Below, piece after piece: positions 1 to 10,321 of a stretch of 34,247 nt of DNA. The position numbers and the translations under genes are program-made. The notes below the pieces were generated by a model. The model was not told where the DNA came from. It saw only the letters and a program-made list of their open reading frames with translations, and searched no databases. This stretch comes from Desulfarculaceae bacterium (GTDB lineage: Bacteria; Desulfobacterota; Desulfarculia; Desulfarculales; Desulfarculaceae), in NCBI GenBank assembly GCA_021737645.1, contig JAIPDO010000041.1, positions 1-34,247 of the forward strand. The letters run 5' to 3'. Positions within the stretch are counted from its first letter, which is position 1. Each line of letters begins with the position of its first letter.

Positions 1-1158
1 CGCCTGGGCTTCGCCTACGTCATCGGCGGCGACCCCCAGGGCATCAAGCGGGCCGGGGCCGAGGCCATGGCTTCAGCGGCCGCCAGCGACCCGGGACCGG
101 GCATCAGCCTGGCCGGGCCGGTTGAGGACCCACCCCGGGTGGAGGTTTTCGACCCCGAGCTGGCCACCGACCCGGAGGAGGCCAAGGTGGAGAGGGCCAA
201 ACAAGTGGCCGCCGCCGCCCTGGTGGGCGATCCACGGGTGGTGCACGGGCAACCGGCGGAGTTCGCCTCCGCGGTGAGCCAGCTGCGCCTGCTCACCTCC
301 CTGGGCCTGGACTTCAGCCACCAGGGCACCACCGCCTCGGCCGGGGCCCTGGCCATGGCCTCCCAGGACGGCGAGCAGGAGATGGGCTGGGAAAGCCACA
401 GCGCCCGCTTCCTGTCTGAGATCGACCCCCAGGCCCTGGGCCAAGAGGCGGGCAAGCGGGCGGCGGCCTTTTTGGGGGCCCGCCCGGTGGGCGATGGCCG
501 CTACGACGTGGTCCTGGACAACTCGGTGGCGGTGCAGTTTTTGGGCCTGTTGGCCGCTTCCCTTTTGGGCGACACCCTGCTCAAGGGCCGCTCACTGCTG
601 GCGGGCAAACAGGGCAGCCAAATCGTGAGCCCCCAGGTGAGCCTGGTGGACGACGGCACCCTGCCCCGAGGCCTGGGCAGCGGCTCGTTGGACGACGAGG
701 GCGTGGCCATGAGCCGCAAGGTGCTGGTGGAAAAGGGCGTGCTGAAAGGCTTCGTCTTCGACCGCCTGTGGGGAGCGCGCGACGGCCGGGGCAGCACCGG
801 CAACGGCATGCGCGGCTCCTTGAAGGGCCCTCCGGGGGTGGATTTCTCCAACCTGTTCCTGGAGCCGGGCCAGGCCTCGCCCCAGGAGTTGGAGGGCCGC
901 CTGGAGCGCGGCCTGGTGATCACCGACATCATGGGTGGTCACACCGCCGATCCGGTGAGTGGCGAATTCAGCTTCGGCGCGGCCGGATTCTTGGTGGAAA
1001 AGGGGGTTCGGGTGCGCCCGGTCAAGTCCATCGCCATCGCCGGGCAGGTGCTCAATCTGTTCCAGGCAGTGGCCGAGGTGGGCTCGGACCTCAGGTTTTT
1101 CGGACGCAAGGGAGCGCCGAGCCTGCTAATCAGCCGCATGTCGGTCAGTGGGCCATAA
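1..1158 (+). CDS. pmbA: TldE/PmbA-family metalloprotease subunit (5' end outside window)
   Basis: The reading frame is open from base 1 and lacks its true start, so this is the C-terminal part (385 codons) of a protein that usually has about 440-450 residues. The C-terminal TldD/PmbA domain is clear: a stretch reading VSLVDDGTLPRGLGS, then DDEG, the GSTGNGMRGS glycine-rich segment, and GEFSFGAAGF near the end. In the family, TldD carries a HExxxH zinc site, while TldE/PmbA lacks it and is the partner subunit. I see no HExxxH here, so TldE is the better call. TldD/E is a cytosolic protease that trims unfolded or precursor peptides, such as microcin B17 precursor and CcdA. A tldD partner is not in the window. 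The TAA stop is followed by a 163-nt AT-rich gap. Confidence 0.85.
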   Translation, partial: RLGFAYVIGGDPQGIKRAGAEAMASAAASDPGPGISLAGPVEDPPRVEVFDPELATDPEEAKVERAKQVAAAALVGDPRVVHGQPAEFASAVSQLRLLTSLGLDFSHQGTTASAGALAMASQDGEQEMGWESHSARFLSEIDPQALGQEAGKRAAAFLGARPVGDGRYDVVLDNSVAVQFLGLLAASLLGDTLLKGRSLLAGKQGSQIVSPQVSLVDDGTLPRGLGSGSLDDEGVAMSRKVLVEKGVLKGFVFDRLWGARDGRGSTGNGMRGSLKGPPGVDFSNLFLEPGQASPQELEGRLERGLVITDIMGGHTADPVSGEFSFGAAGFLVEKGVRVRPVKSIAIAGQVLNLFQAVAEVGSDLRFFGRKGAPSLLISRMSVSGP

Positions 1159-1218
1159 GGTACTGATAACCATTATAATTTTAATTTAATACAAGATTGT
1201 AAAGCGCTACTTGTGGGG

Positions 1219-1247
1219 TTGACTATAACCACCGGCCATGCTAAATG
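1219..1247 (+). promoter_or_regulatory. Candidate sigma70 promoter for the M23 peptidase gene
   Basis: TTGACT (1219-1224), a 17-nt spacer and TAAATG (1242-1247) lie in the AT-rich gap between pmbA and the peptidase gene. A TG precedes the -10 by one base (extended -10 style). The -35 matches 5 of 6 consensus bases and the -10 only 3 of 6. A perfect TATAAT at 1174-1179 in the same gap has no good -35 and is the alternative. Confidence 0.4.
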
Positions 1248-1321
1248 TGCTCTGATTCAATTGCTCTGAATTGTCCCGGGGCGGACACGCCCTGGCGACA
1301 GCCAAGATAAAAAGGGATGGC

Positions 1322-2233
1322 GTGGCAAAAAAAATAACCGTAATGATCTTCCCAGACGAGGGAACCGATCGAGTCAAAAGGCTCTGCTTCCCTCGTTTTC
1401 TTATATGGTTTTTCGTCTTCGCCTTGGCCGGATCTCTGGGTCTGGCCGGGTATTGGTTCCATCGCTATCAAGGCGTGATGGCCTACGCGCCCAGCTACCA
1501 TGCCGATGAAAACCTCAACAATCGCCATCAGGCCCAGATAGCGGCCTTCGCCCAACGGCTGGAAGAGCTTAACGGCCAGGTGGGCCGCCTCAAGGGGTTC
1601 AACGAACGCCTGCGGTTGATGGCCAACCTGGGCAAGCCCAGCCAAAAGGATGACATCTTCGGTGTGGGCGGCCGCGAAGGCACCACCAGCGGACCGGGGG
1701 TGCGCCTCTCCTCCACCAGCGCGGAGCGCCGCTTGCAGGTCTTGCAGCGCGACCTGGACCGCCTTAACGCCGAGAGCGAAACCGAGCGCCAGTTGCAACG
1801 GCATTTGGCCAAGTTCCTCCAGGACCGGCGGTCCATCCTGGCCTCCACCCCCTCTTTGTGGCCGGTGCGCGGCTGGGTCACCTCCGGCTTCGGCATGCGC
1901 ATTTCGCCCTTTGGCAAGGGCCGCAAGTTCCACTCCGGAGTGGACATCTCCACCCGGCGCGGCACCTCCATCATCGCCCCGGCGGGCGGAGTGGTCACCT
2001 TTGCGGGCTGGGAGGGCGGATTCGGGCGCATGCTGGCCATCAACCACGGCCAAGGCATCGTAACCCGCTACGCTCACCTGCAAAAATTCAAGGTAAAACT
2101 GGGCCAAAAGGTTGAGCGAGGCCAGGCCATCGCCTTAGTGGGCAACACCGGGCGCTCCACCGGACCACACTTGCACTACGAGGTATTGCTGTCGGGGGTG
2201 CCCACCAACCCCATGTATTACATCCTGGATTAG
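1322..2233 (+). CDS. Membrane-anchored M23 (LytM-type) peptidase
   Basis: 303 residues. An in-frame TTG at 1271 would add 17 residues, but GTG 1322 has an AGGGA ribosome site about 5 nt upstream and gives a short basic N-terminus, so it is preferred. Residues about 20-45 form one membrane segment. A coiled-coil-like region of about 80-170 follows, then a C-terminal M23/LytM domain from about 180. Zinc-site residues are visible: H204 and D208 in HSGVD, and H283/H285 in HLH. M23 enzymes cut peptidoglycan cross-bridges; the full ligand set suggests an active enzyme facing the periplasm. The single anchor plus coiled coil resembles the cell-shape/division LytM class. It lies just upstream of secA but is separated from it by a terminator-like hairpin. 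The exact physiological role is not visible. Confidence 0.9.
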   Translation: MAKKITVMIFPDEGTDRVKRLCFPRFLIWFFVFALAGSLGLAGYWFHRYQGVMAYAPSYHADENLNNRHQAQIAAFAQRLEELNGQVGRLKGFNERLRLMANLGKPSQKDDIFGVGGREGTTSGPGVRLSSTSAERRLQVLQRDLDRLNAESETERQLQRHLAKFLQDRRSILASTPSLWPVRGWVTSGFGMRISPFGKGRKFHSGVDISTRRGTSIIAPAGGVVTFAGWEGGFGRMLAINHGQGIVTRYAHLQKFKVKLGQKVERGQAIALVGNTGRSTGPHLHYEVLLSGVPTNPMYYILD

Positions 2234-2260
2234 CAAACGTAACGTGTAGTTATCCATTTT

Positions 2261-2296
2261 CCCGGCGCAACGGACCGCGCCGGGATTTGCATTTTT
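2261..2296 (+). terminator. Rho-independent terminator after the M23 peptidase gene
   Basis: CCCGGCGC (2261-2268) and GCGCCGGG (2277-2284) form a perfect 8-bp stem with an 8-nt loop, followed by a T-rich tail ATTTGCATTTTT. It lies 27 nt after the peptidase stop and 26 nt before the secA start, so it separates the two genes. Confidence 0.7.
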
Positions 2297-2321
2297 AGCC
2301 CAAGGGGCCACAATAAGGACC

Positions 2322-4940
<2,619 letters not shown>

Positions 4941-4970
4941 GCCAAACTTTCCCACCTGAGCCCTAAGCCT

Positions 4971-5010
4971 GCCGCGCGGCCCGGCGGCGTCGCCAGGCGC
5001 GGCGGTTTTT
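4971..5010 (+). terminator. Terminator after secA
   Basis: GCCGCGC (4971-4977) pairs with GCGCGGC (4997-5003), with a smaller nested GGCG/CGCC dyad in between, and is followed by GG and five Ts (5006-5010). It starts 30 nt after the secA stop. Confidence 0.6.
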
Positions 5011-5032
5011 CGGGGATACGCGGCGCTGGCGT

Positions 5033-5184
5033 TTTAGAGCCGGATCAAAGTAAATATAGGGACAATATGGTGACAGCCCAGCCGGGGCTGGGCGCACGGC
5101 CCGGCCGGTGGTATATGTGGGGCCGGGGACGGCGGGGCGTCTTCCCCATTTGCCGTTGTTGAACCAGCGCAGGAGAACCGGACA
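5033..5184 (+). promoter_or_regulatory. argJ upstream region with weak promoter and GC-rich dyads
   Basis: TTTAGA (5033-5038) and TATAGG (5055-5060), 16 nt apart, make a weak sigma70-like promoter. Downstream lies a perfect dyad GCCCAGCC-GG-GGCTGGGC (5076-5093). Further on, GGGG and CCCC tracts around 5135-5155 could form a second stem. The ribosome site AGGAGA (5170-5175) lies 9 nt before the argJ ATG. No arginine-repressor (ArgR) box was recognised. The dyads may be structural only. Confidence 0.35.
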
Positions 5185-6435
5185 ATGCAAGAGCTTCCCG
5201 AGTTGGGCGACGCGCCCCTGAAGCAGGGCAACGAGGTGAACCAAGAGGTGGCCGGATTCCGGGCCGCCGCCGCACCCTGCGGCCTGCGCAAGGACGGCCG
5301 GGCCGACCTGGCGCTGATCGTGGCCGACGCGCCGGTGGCCGTGGCCGGGGTGTTCACCACCAACAAGCTGGCCGCCGCCCCGGTGCAGGTCTGCCGTGGG
5401 AACGTGAAGTCCGGCAAGGCTCGGGCCATTGTGGCCAACAGCGGGGGGGCCAACGCGGCCACCGGCGAGCCGGGCCTGACCGCCTGCCGCTCCACCTGCC
5501 AAGGCGTTGCCCGGGCCTTGGGTTGCGCCCCGGAGCAGGTGCTGCCTTGCTCCACCGGGGTCATCGGCCAAGTCCTGGACGACACCAAGGTCAACGCCGC
5601 GTTGCCGGGCATGGCCGCCGGGCTCAGCCCCATGGGCCTGGCCGACGCGGCCGGGGCCATCATGACCACCGACGCCTACAAGAAAATGGCCCGGCGGCAG
5701 GCCACGGTGGGCGGCCAAAAGATCAACGTGGTGGGCATGGCCAAGGGCGCGGGCATGATCCGCCCGGACATGGCCACCATGCTCTGCTTTGTGCTCACCG
5801 ACGCGGCGGCGGGGCCGGCGGCCCTGGCCAAGGTTTTGGGCGAGGCGGTGGAGCAGAGCTTCAACCGCATCAGCGTGGACGGGGACACCTCCACCAACGA
5901 CACGGTGCTCCTGATGGCCAGCGGCAAGGCGGGAAATCCCGAAATGGCCTCGGACGACCCGGAGTTGGCCTGGCTCACCGGGGCGGTGACCGCCGTGTGC
6001 CAGGACCTGGCCGCCATGATCGTGGCCGACGGCGAGGGCGCCGGGCATCTGGTGCGGGTGAGGGTGTGCGGCGCAGCCGACGCGGCCCAGGCCAGGGACA
6101 TAGCCTATGCCATCGCCCACTCGCCCCTGGTCAAGACCGCGCTGACCGGCGGGGACCCCAACTGGGGGCGCATCCTGAGCACCGCCGGGGCCGAAAGCGC
6201 CCGCCGGGGCCATCCCTTTGACGAGACCAAGTGCGATCTGTACATCGGTTCGGCGATCGTGGCCAAGGGAGGCCTGGCCACCGAGGCGCAAGAGGAGGAC
6301 AAGGCGGTCAAGGTCATGGCCCGGCCCCGCTATGAAATCAGATTGGAAATGGGCTTGGGTGATCAGGAGCACTGGGTGCTCACCACCGATCTCACCAAGG
6401 ATTATATTGACATAAACGCCGACTATCGTTCCTGA
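5185..6435 (+). CDS. argJ: Glutamate N-acetyltransferase / N-acetylglutamate synthase ArgJ
   Basis: 416 residues, normal length. ArgJ transfers the acetyl group from N-acetylornithine to glutamate, closing the acetyl cycle of arginine synthesis; bifunctional forms also use acetyl-CoA. The protein self-cleaves into alpha and beta chains before a threonine nucleophile. That site is visible as MATML, with T198 as the expected new N-terminus, preceded by KGAGMIRPD. Other family features are GVFTTNKLAAAPV near residue 55 and GDPNWGR near 325. Whether it is mono- or bifunctional cannot be told from sequence alone. No other arg gene is nearby. A stable hairpin follows the TGA stop. Confidence 0.96.
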   Translation: MQELPELGDAPLKQGNEVNQEVAGFRAAAAPCGLRKDGRADLALIVADAPVAVAGVFTTNKLAAAPVQVCRGNVKSGKARAIVANSGGANAATGEPGLTACRSTCQGVARALGCAPEQVLPCSTGVIGQVLDDTKVNAALPGMAAGLSPMGLADAAGAIMTTDAYKKMARRQATVGGQKINVVGMAKGAGMIRPDMATMLCFVLTDAAAGPAALAKVLGEAVEQSFNRISVDGDTSTNDTVLLMASGKAGNPEMASDDPELAWLTGAVTAVCQDLAAMIVADGEGAGHLVRVRVCGAADAAQARDIAYAIAHSPLVKTALTGGDPNWGRILSTAGAESARRGHPFDETKCDLYIGSAIVAKGGLATEAQEEDKAVKVMARPRYEIRLEMGLGDQEHWVLTTDLTKDYIDINADYRS

Positions 6436-6441
6436 AAGCCG

Positions 6442-6459
6442 ACCCGGCCCCGGCCGGGT
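6442..6459 (+). terminator. Strong hairpin after argJ, no T-tract
   Basis: ACCCGGCC-CC-GGCCGGGT is a perfect 8-bp inverted repeat starting 6 nt after the argJ stop. It is followed by a C-rich stretch rather than Ts, so it may act only as a 3' stabiliser or a weak terminator. Confidence 0.4.
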
Positions 6460-6475
6460 CTCCCCCCCCTCGCCC

Positions 6476-6504
6476 TTGCGGGGCGGGTGAGCCTGTGATA
6501 TTCT
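6476..6504 (+). promoter_or_regulatory. Candidate promoter for the rpsB-tsf-pyrH-frr run
   Basis: TTGCGG (6476-6481) and TATTCT (6499-6504) are spaced by 17 nt, and TG at 6496-6497 gives an extended -10 element. A start near 6511 would leave a leader of about 110 nt before rpsB. The -35 is weak (3 of 6), but this is the only good candidate in the argJ-rpsB gap. Confidence 0.4.
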
Positions 6505-6549
6505 TCGGCGGTTAATTATTACACACGCTTTCTCGGGGTGACCCTGGTG

Positions 6550-6587
6550 CCGGCTGCAACGCCGGTGGGTGCGCCCGCTACAACGGG
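6550..6587 (+). promoter_or_regulatory. Paired hairpins in the rpsB leader (possible S2 autoregulatory RNA)
   Basis: Two hairpins sit in tandem: CCGGC-TGCAAC-GCCGG (6550-6565) and CCCG-CTACAA-CGGG (6574-6587), 35 nt upstream of the rpsB start. Both have six-base loops containing CAA. In other bacteria ribosomal protein S2 represses its own mRNA through a leader structure. That this is such an element is inference. Confidence 0.35.
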
Positions 6588-6622
6588 AAGGCGGAGGACA
6601 AACCGAATCAGGAGGAAGCAAC

Positions 6623-7537
6623 GTGGCCTACGTGACCATGCGTGAGCTGTTGGAGGCTGGAGTACACTTCGGCCACCAAACCGGACGCTGGAACCCCAAG
6701 ATGAAGCCTTATATCTTCGGGGCCCGCAACGGCATTCACATCATCGACCTGCAACAAACCGTCACCCTTTTCCGTCAAGCCTATGACTTCATCGCCAAGA
6801 CCGTGGCCCGTGGCGGCGACGTGCTCTTCGTGGGCACCAAGCGCCAGGCGGCGGACATCATCGCCGAAGAAGCCAACAACTGCGGCATGTACAACATCAA
6901 CCACCGTTGGTTGGGCGGCATGCTCACCAACTTCCAGACCATCAAACGCTCGGTGGAGCGCTACAAGTGGCTGGAAGGCATCATGGAAGACGGCACCATC
7001 GACAGCTACCCCAAGAAGGAGTCGATGGGCCTGCGGCGCGAGTTGGCCAAGGCCGAGCGCAACCTGGGCGGCATCAAGGACATGAACCGGCTGCCTTCGG
7101 CGGTGGTTCTGGTGGACATCAAAAAGGAAAAGATCGCGGTCAATGAGGCCCGGCGGCTCAAGATACCCATCGTGGCCATCGTGGACACCAACTGCGACCC
7201 CGACGGCATCGACTACCTGGTGCCCGGCAACGACGACGCCATCCGGGCCATCCGCCTGTTTACCGGCGCCCTGGCCCAAGCCGCCAACGACGGCATGGCC
7301 ATCAGGGAGCAGCAAGGCGGCGCGGCCAAGCCCGAAAAGGTTCAGATGCCCAAGGACATGCCTGAGTTGACCGTAGGCCGTCCCGAGGAGCAAGAGGGCC
7401 CCGAGGTGGTGGTCATCCGCAAGGAAAAAGGGGCGGCCAAAGAAGCCGTCGCTGAAATTAAAGAGGCCGTCGCCGAAGAAGCCGTCGCCGAGGAGGCCGT
7501 CGCCGAGGAGACCACCGAGGGCGAAGCCAAGGAGTAA
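6623..7537 (+). CDS. rpsB: 30S ribosomal protein S2
   Basis: 304 residues from GTG 6623, which has a near-perfect AGGAGGAA site 5-6 nt upstream. The frame is open further upstream, but that part lies in the leader; ATG 6638 is an alternative start. Family features: the start [15 protein letters not shown], then RWNPKM and RNGIHIIDL, and the S2 core ending near residue 230. The protein is about 60 residues longer than typical S2. The extra tail is acidic and alanine-rich, with a tandem EAVAE repeat. S2 joins the small subunit late, near S1, and is needed for initiation. tsf follows, as in most bacteria, separated by a strong hairpin. Confidence 0.97.
   Translation: MAYVTMRELLEAGVHFGHQTGRWNPKMKPYIFGARNGIHIIDLQQTVTLFRQAYDFIAKTVARGGDVLFVGTKRQAADIIAEEANNCGMYNINHRWLGGMLTNFQTIKRSVERYKWLEGIMEDGTIDSYPKKESMGLRRELAKAERNLGGIKDMNRLPSAVVLVDIKKEKIAVNEARRLKIPIVAIVDTNCDPDGIDYLVPGNDDAIRAIRLFTGALAQAANDGMAIREQQGGAAKPEKVQMPKDMPELTVGRPEEQEGPEVVVIRKEKGAAKEAVAEIKEAVAEEAVAEEAVAEETTEGEAKE
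7442..7507 (+). repeat. 15-nt in-frame tandem repeat in the rpsB 3' end
   Basis: A unit reading GAGGCCGTCGCCGAG, with minor variation, occurs three times back to back (7463-7507). A further copy sits at 7442-7456, separated by ATTAAA. It encodes EAVAE repeated at S2 residues 274-295. In-frame slippage of such a unit would change tail length without breaking the gene. Confidence 0.85.
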
Positions 7538-7568
7538 TCCTGGGCCGACGCCGTATTTTTGTGCTAAA

Positions 7569-7592
7569 CGGGCCCGCCTCAGGGCGGGCCCG
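7569..7592 (+). terminator. 10-bp hairpin between rpsB and tsf (attenuator or RNA stabiliser)
   Basis: CGGGCCCGCC-TCAG-GGCGGGCCCG is a perfect 10-bp stem with a 4-nt loop in the 86-nt rpsB-tsf gap. No T-tract follows, so complete termination is unlikely. Partial termination or a processing/stability role would set S2 and EF-Ts at different levels. Confidence 0.5.
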
Positions 7593-7623
7593 CCAGCCAT
7601 AGCTTTCAAGGAGTAGAATCGCC

Positions 7624-8223
7624 ATGAGCATCACCGCCGCCATGGTCAAAGAACTTAGGGACAAAACCAACGCCGGCATGATGGACTGTAAAAAGGCCCT
7701 TACCGAGTCCGACGGGGACATGGAAAAGGCCATCGACTGGCTGCGCCAAAAGGGCCTGTCCGTGGCCGCCAAGCGGGCCGGGCGGGTGGCCAGCGAGGGT
7801 CAGGTCGCCAGCTACATTCACGCCGGCGGCAAGCTGGGAGTCATGGTCGAGGTCAACTGCGAGACCGACTTCACCGGCAAGACCGATGAGTTCAGCGCCT
7901 TTGCCAAGGACCTGGCCATGCACATCGCCGCCAGCAACCCCCTGTGCGTGAACGAAGAAGAGCTTCCCCCCGAGGTGCTCGAGCGTGAGCGCGAGATCTA
8001 CAAGGCCCAGGCTCTGGACCAGGGCAAGCCCGAGAACATCGTGGACAAAATCATCGAGGGCAAGCTCAAGAAGTTCGCCGCCGAGAGCTGCCTGATGAAC
8101 CAGCCCTTTGTCAAGGACACCGACAAGACCATCGCCGACCTGGTAAACGAGCTTCGGGCCCAGACCGGCGAGAACATCCAGATCCGGCGCTTCGCCCGCT
8201 TCGTGCTGGGCGAGGAAAGCTAG
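7624..8223 (+). CDS. tsf: Translation elongation factor Ts (short form)
   Basis: 199 residues. EF-Ts is the guanine-nucleotide exchange factor that recharges EF-Tu. The N-terminal UBA-like domain is clear (ITAAMVKELRDKTNAGMMDCKKAL), followed by the core with VEVNCETDF. Length matches the short EF-Ts class found in many non-enteric bacteria, which lacks much of the second half present in the roughly 280-residue E. coli protein. The usual TDFV is TDFT here, a mild change. AAGGAG lies about 10 nt before ATG 7624. pyrH follows after 21 nt. Confidence 0.97.
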   Translation: MSITAAMVKELRDKTNAGMMDCKKALTESDGDMEKAIDWLRQKGLSVAAKRAGRVASEGQVASYIHAGGKLGVMVEVNCETDFTGKTDEFSAFAKDLAMHIAASNPLCVNEEELPPEVLEREREIYKAQALDQGKPENIVDKIIEGKLKKFAAESCLMNQPFVKDTDKTIADLVNELRAQTGENIQIRRFARFVLGEES

Positions 8224-8244
8224 GGTTTGGTCTAGGAGTCGCCA

Positions 8245-8964
8245 ATGACCCCCGCCCCGGTATTCAAAAGAGTGCTCTTGAAGGTTTCGGGAGAGGCCCT
8301 CATGGGCGGGGAGTCCTTTGGCATATCCCCCCAGGTCCTGGACTACGTGGCCGACGAGCTGCTCAAGGCCCGCGAGTTGGGCGTGGAGGTCGGGGTGGTC
8401 CTGGGTGGCGGCAACATCTTCCGTGGGGTCAGCGAAAGCGCCCAGCACATGGACCGGGTGCAGGCCGACTACATGGGCATGTTGGCCACGGTGGTCAACT
8501 CCATCGCCCTGCAGGACGCCCTGGAACGCAAGGGCGTGCCCACCCGGGTGATGACCGCCCTGTCCATGCCCCAGGTGGCCGAGCCCTACATCCGCCGCCG
8601 GGCCATCCGCCACCTGGAAAAGGGGCGGATCGTCATTTTGGGCGCGGGCACGGGCAATCCCTACTTCAGCACCGACACCGCCGCCGCCTTGCGCGCCGAG
8701 GAAATCGGGGCCGAGGTCTTGATGAAAGCCACCAAGGTGGACGGCATCTACGATTCGGACCCGGTGAAAAACCCCAACGCCAAGAAGCTGCCCCAGGTTA
8801 CCTACGACCAGGTGCTGGCTCAGCACCTGAAAGTCATGGACGCCACGGCCATCAGCCTGGCCGGGGACAACGAACTGCCGGTGATTGTGTTTGACCTGCT
8901 GGAACCGGACAATATAAAGCGGGTGCTGCTGGGCGAAACGGTGGGCTCCCGGGTGGAGGTTTAG
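8245..8964 (+). CDS. pyrH: UMP kinase
   Basis: 239 residues, normal for bacterial UMP kinase. It phosphorylates UMP to UDP in pyrimidine nucleotide synthesis and works as a hexamer in the cytosol. Amino-acid-kinase features: [14 protein letters not shown] at the N-terminus (phosphate loop lysine), GGGNIFRG near residue 55, and [13 protein letters not shown] near 135, which binds nucleotide and UMP. The ribosome site AGGAG is 6 nt before ATG 8245. The stop is 2 nt before frr, so the two are probably co-translated. This order is very widely conserved. Confidence 0.97.
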   Translation: MTPAPVFKRVLLKVSGEALMGGESFGISPQVLDYVADELLKARELGVEVGVVLGGGNIFRGVSESAQHMDRVQADYMGMLATVVNSIALQDALERKGVPTRVMTALSMPQVAEPYIRRRAIRHLEKGRIVILGAGTGNPYFSTDTAAALRAEEIGAEVLMKATKVDGIYDSDPVKNPNAKKLPQVTYDQVLAQHLKVMDATAISLAGDNELPVIVFDLLEPDNIKRVLLGETVGSRVEV

Positions 8965-8966
8965 CC

Positions 8967-9524
8967 ATGATCGAAGACGCCAAAAAAGAAGCCAAGGATC
9001 TGATGGAAAAGGCCATCGAGGCCCTGACCCGCGACTTCAAGAGGGTGCGCACCGGCCGGGCTTCCATCTCGCTGTTGGACGGAGTGCGGGCCGACTACTA
9101 CGGCGCGCCCACGCCCCTGAACCAGATGGCCAGCCTTTCGGTGCCCGAGCCGCGCCTGATCCTCATCCAGCCCTGGGACGCCAGCACCTGCGGAGCCATC
9201 GAAAAGGCCCTGCTCAAGAGCGACCTGGGCCTGACCCCCAACAACGACGGCAAGGTGGTGCGCATCTCCGTGCCCCCCTTGACCGAAGAGCGCCGCAAAG
9301 AGCTGGTCAAGGTGGTCAAGAAAATGGCCGAGGAGACCAAGGTGGCGGTGCGCAACGCCCGCCGCGAGGCCAACGACCTGCTCAAAGAGTTCAAGAAGGA
9401 AGGCGAGATCAGCGAAGACGACGCCTTCCGGGGCCAGGACGAAGTCCAGAAAATCACCGACAGCTACGTGGCCAAGGTGGACGAGGTCTCGGCCGAGAAG
9501 GAAAAGGAGATCCTGGAGTTTTAG
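8967..9524 (+). CDS. frr: Ribosome recycling factor
   Basis: 185 residues, the standard RRF length. With EF-G it splits post-termination ribosomes so that they can start again. Family features: [15 protein letters not shown] near residues 28-42, [10 protein letters not shown], and the long charged helices at both ends that form the three-helix domain I. It starts 2 nt after the pyrH stop; its ribosome site lies in the last pyrH codons (GGAGGT). uppS follows after 23 nt. Confidence 0.97.
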   Translation: MIEDAKKEAKDLMEKAIEALTRDFKRVRTGRASISLLDGVRADYYGAPTPLNQMASLSVPEPRLILIQPWDASTCGAIEKALLKSDLGLTPNNDGKVVRISVPPLTEERRKELVKVVKKMAEETKVAVRNARREANDLLKEFKKEGEISEDDAFRGQDEVQKITDSYVAKVDEVSAEKEKEILEF

Positions 9525-9547
9525 GCCCCTGGGCCTAACCGGTTTTC

Positions 9548-10321
9548 ATGGCTTCGACCTCCCCAGAGACCTCCCTGCTTGACCGGCTGGATACCTCCGC
9601 CCTGCCGCGCCACCTAGCGGTGATCATGGACGGCAACGGCCGCTGGGCCAAGCAAAAGGGCTGGCGGCGAGTCAGGGGCCACGAAGAAGGGGCCGAAAGC
9701 GTGCGAGTGGTGGTTCGCTCCTGCCGCAAGCTGGGCCTTGACGCCCTGACCCTCTACGCATTCAGCGAAGAAAACTGGGCCCGCCCCAAGGCCGAGGTCG
9801 AAGCCCTGATGCGCTTGCTGGGCCGTTTCCTCAAAAGCGAGCGCCAGGAGATGATCGACCGGGGCATCCGCCTTCGGGCCAGCGGCAGCGTAGAGCGCCT
9901 GCCCGCCAAGACCCGTGGGCTCCTGGAACAGATCATGGCCGACACGGCCCAGGGGGAGCACATGGTGCTCAACTTGGCCCTGTCCTACGGAGGCCGTCAG
10001 GAACTGGTGCGTGCCGCCCAGCGCTTGGCCGCCAAGGCCGCAGCCGGGGAGCTGACGCCAGATCAGATCGGCGAGGCCGAATTGGAAAACGAGCTTTACA
10101 CCGTGGGGCTGCCCCAGGTGGATCTGTTGATCCGCACCAGCGGCGAGCTCAGGGTGAGCAACTTCCTTTTGTGGCAGATCGCCTACGCCGAGTTTTATTT
10201 CACCGACACCTATTGGCCCGACTTCCGCGAGGATGAACTGGCCAAGGCCCTGATGGCCTACGGCGGACGCGAGCGCCGCTTCGGCCAGACCGGGGAGCAG
10301 CTAAAGGGAGACAGCGCTTGA
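9548..10321 (+). CDS. uppS: Isoprenyl transferase (undecaprenyl diphosphate synthase)
   Basis: 257 residues. It adds isopentenyl units in cis to farnesyl diphosphate to make the undecaprenyl carrier for peptidoglycan and surface polysaccharide. The catalytic aspartate is D28 in MDGNGRWA. Other signatures are GHEEGAESVR, AFSEENW, and the C-terminal RTSGELRVSNF and YAEFYFTDTYWPDF. The last bases overlap the start of cdsA by 4 nt (TTGA), which suggests coupled translation. Product chain length cannot be read from the sequence. Confidence 0.96.
   Translation: MASTSPETSLLDRLDTSALPRHLAVIMDGNGRWAKQKGWRRVRGHEEGAESVRVVVRSCRKLGLDALTLYAFSEENWARPKAEVEALMRLLGRFLKSERQEMIDRGIRLRASGSVERLPAKTRGLLEQIMADTAQGEHMVLNLALSYGGRQELVRAAQRLAAKAAAGELTPDQIGEAELENELYTVGLPQVDLLIRTSGELRVSNFLLWQIAYAEFYFTDTYWPDFREDELAKALMAYGGRERRFGQTGEQLKGDSA

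Noticed and set aside
4963..6621. 552-residue minus-strand frame opposite argJ and its flanks
   Set aside because: It covers a terminator, a leader and argJ; composition is low complexity (Gly, His, Arg, Pro) and no motif is visible. argJ on the plus strand is complete and convincing.
7442..7510. Short regularly repeated units that might suggest CRISPR
   Set aside because: Units are back to back, in frame inside rpsB and encode EAVAE; there are no spacers.
7606..8826. 406-residue minus-strand frame opposite tsf and pyrH
   Set aside because: Both plus-strand genes are complete with strong motifs; the antisense product has only shadow composition.
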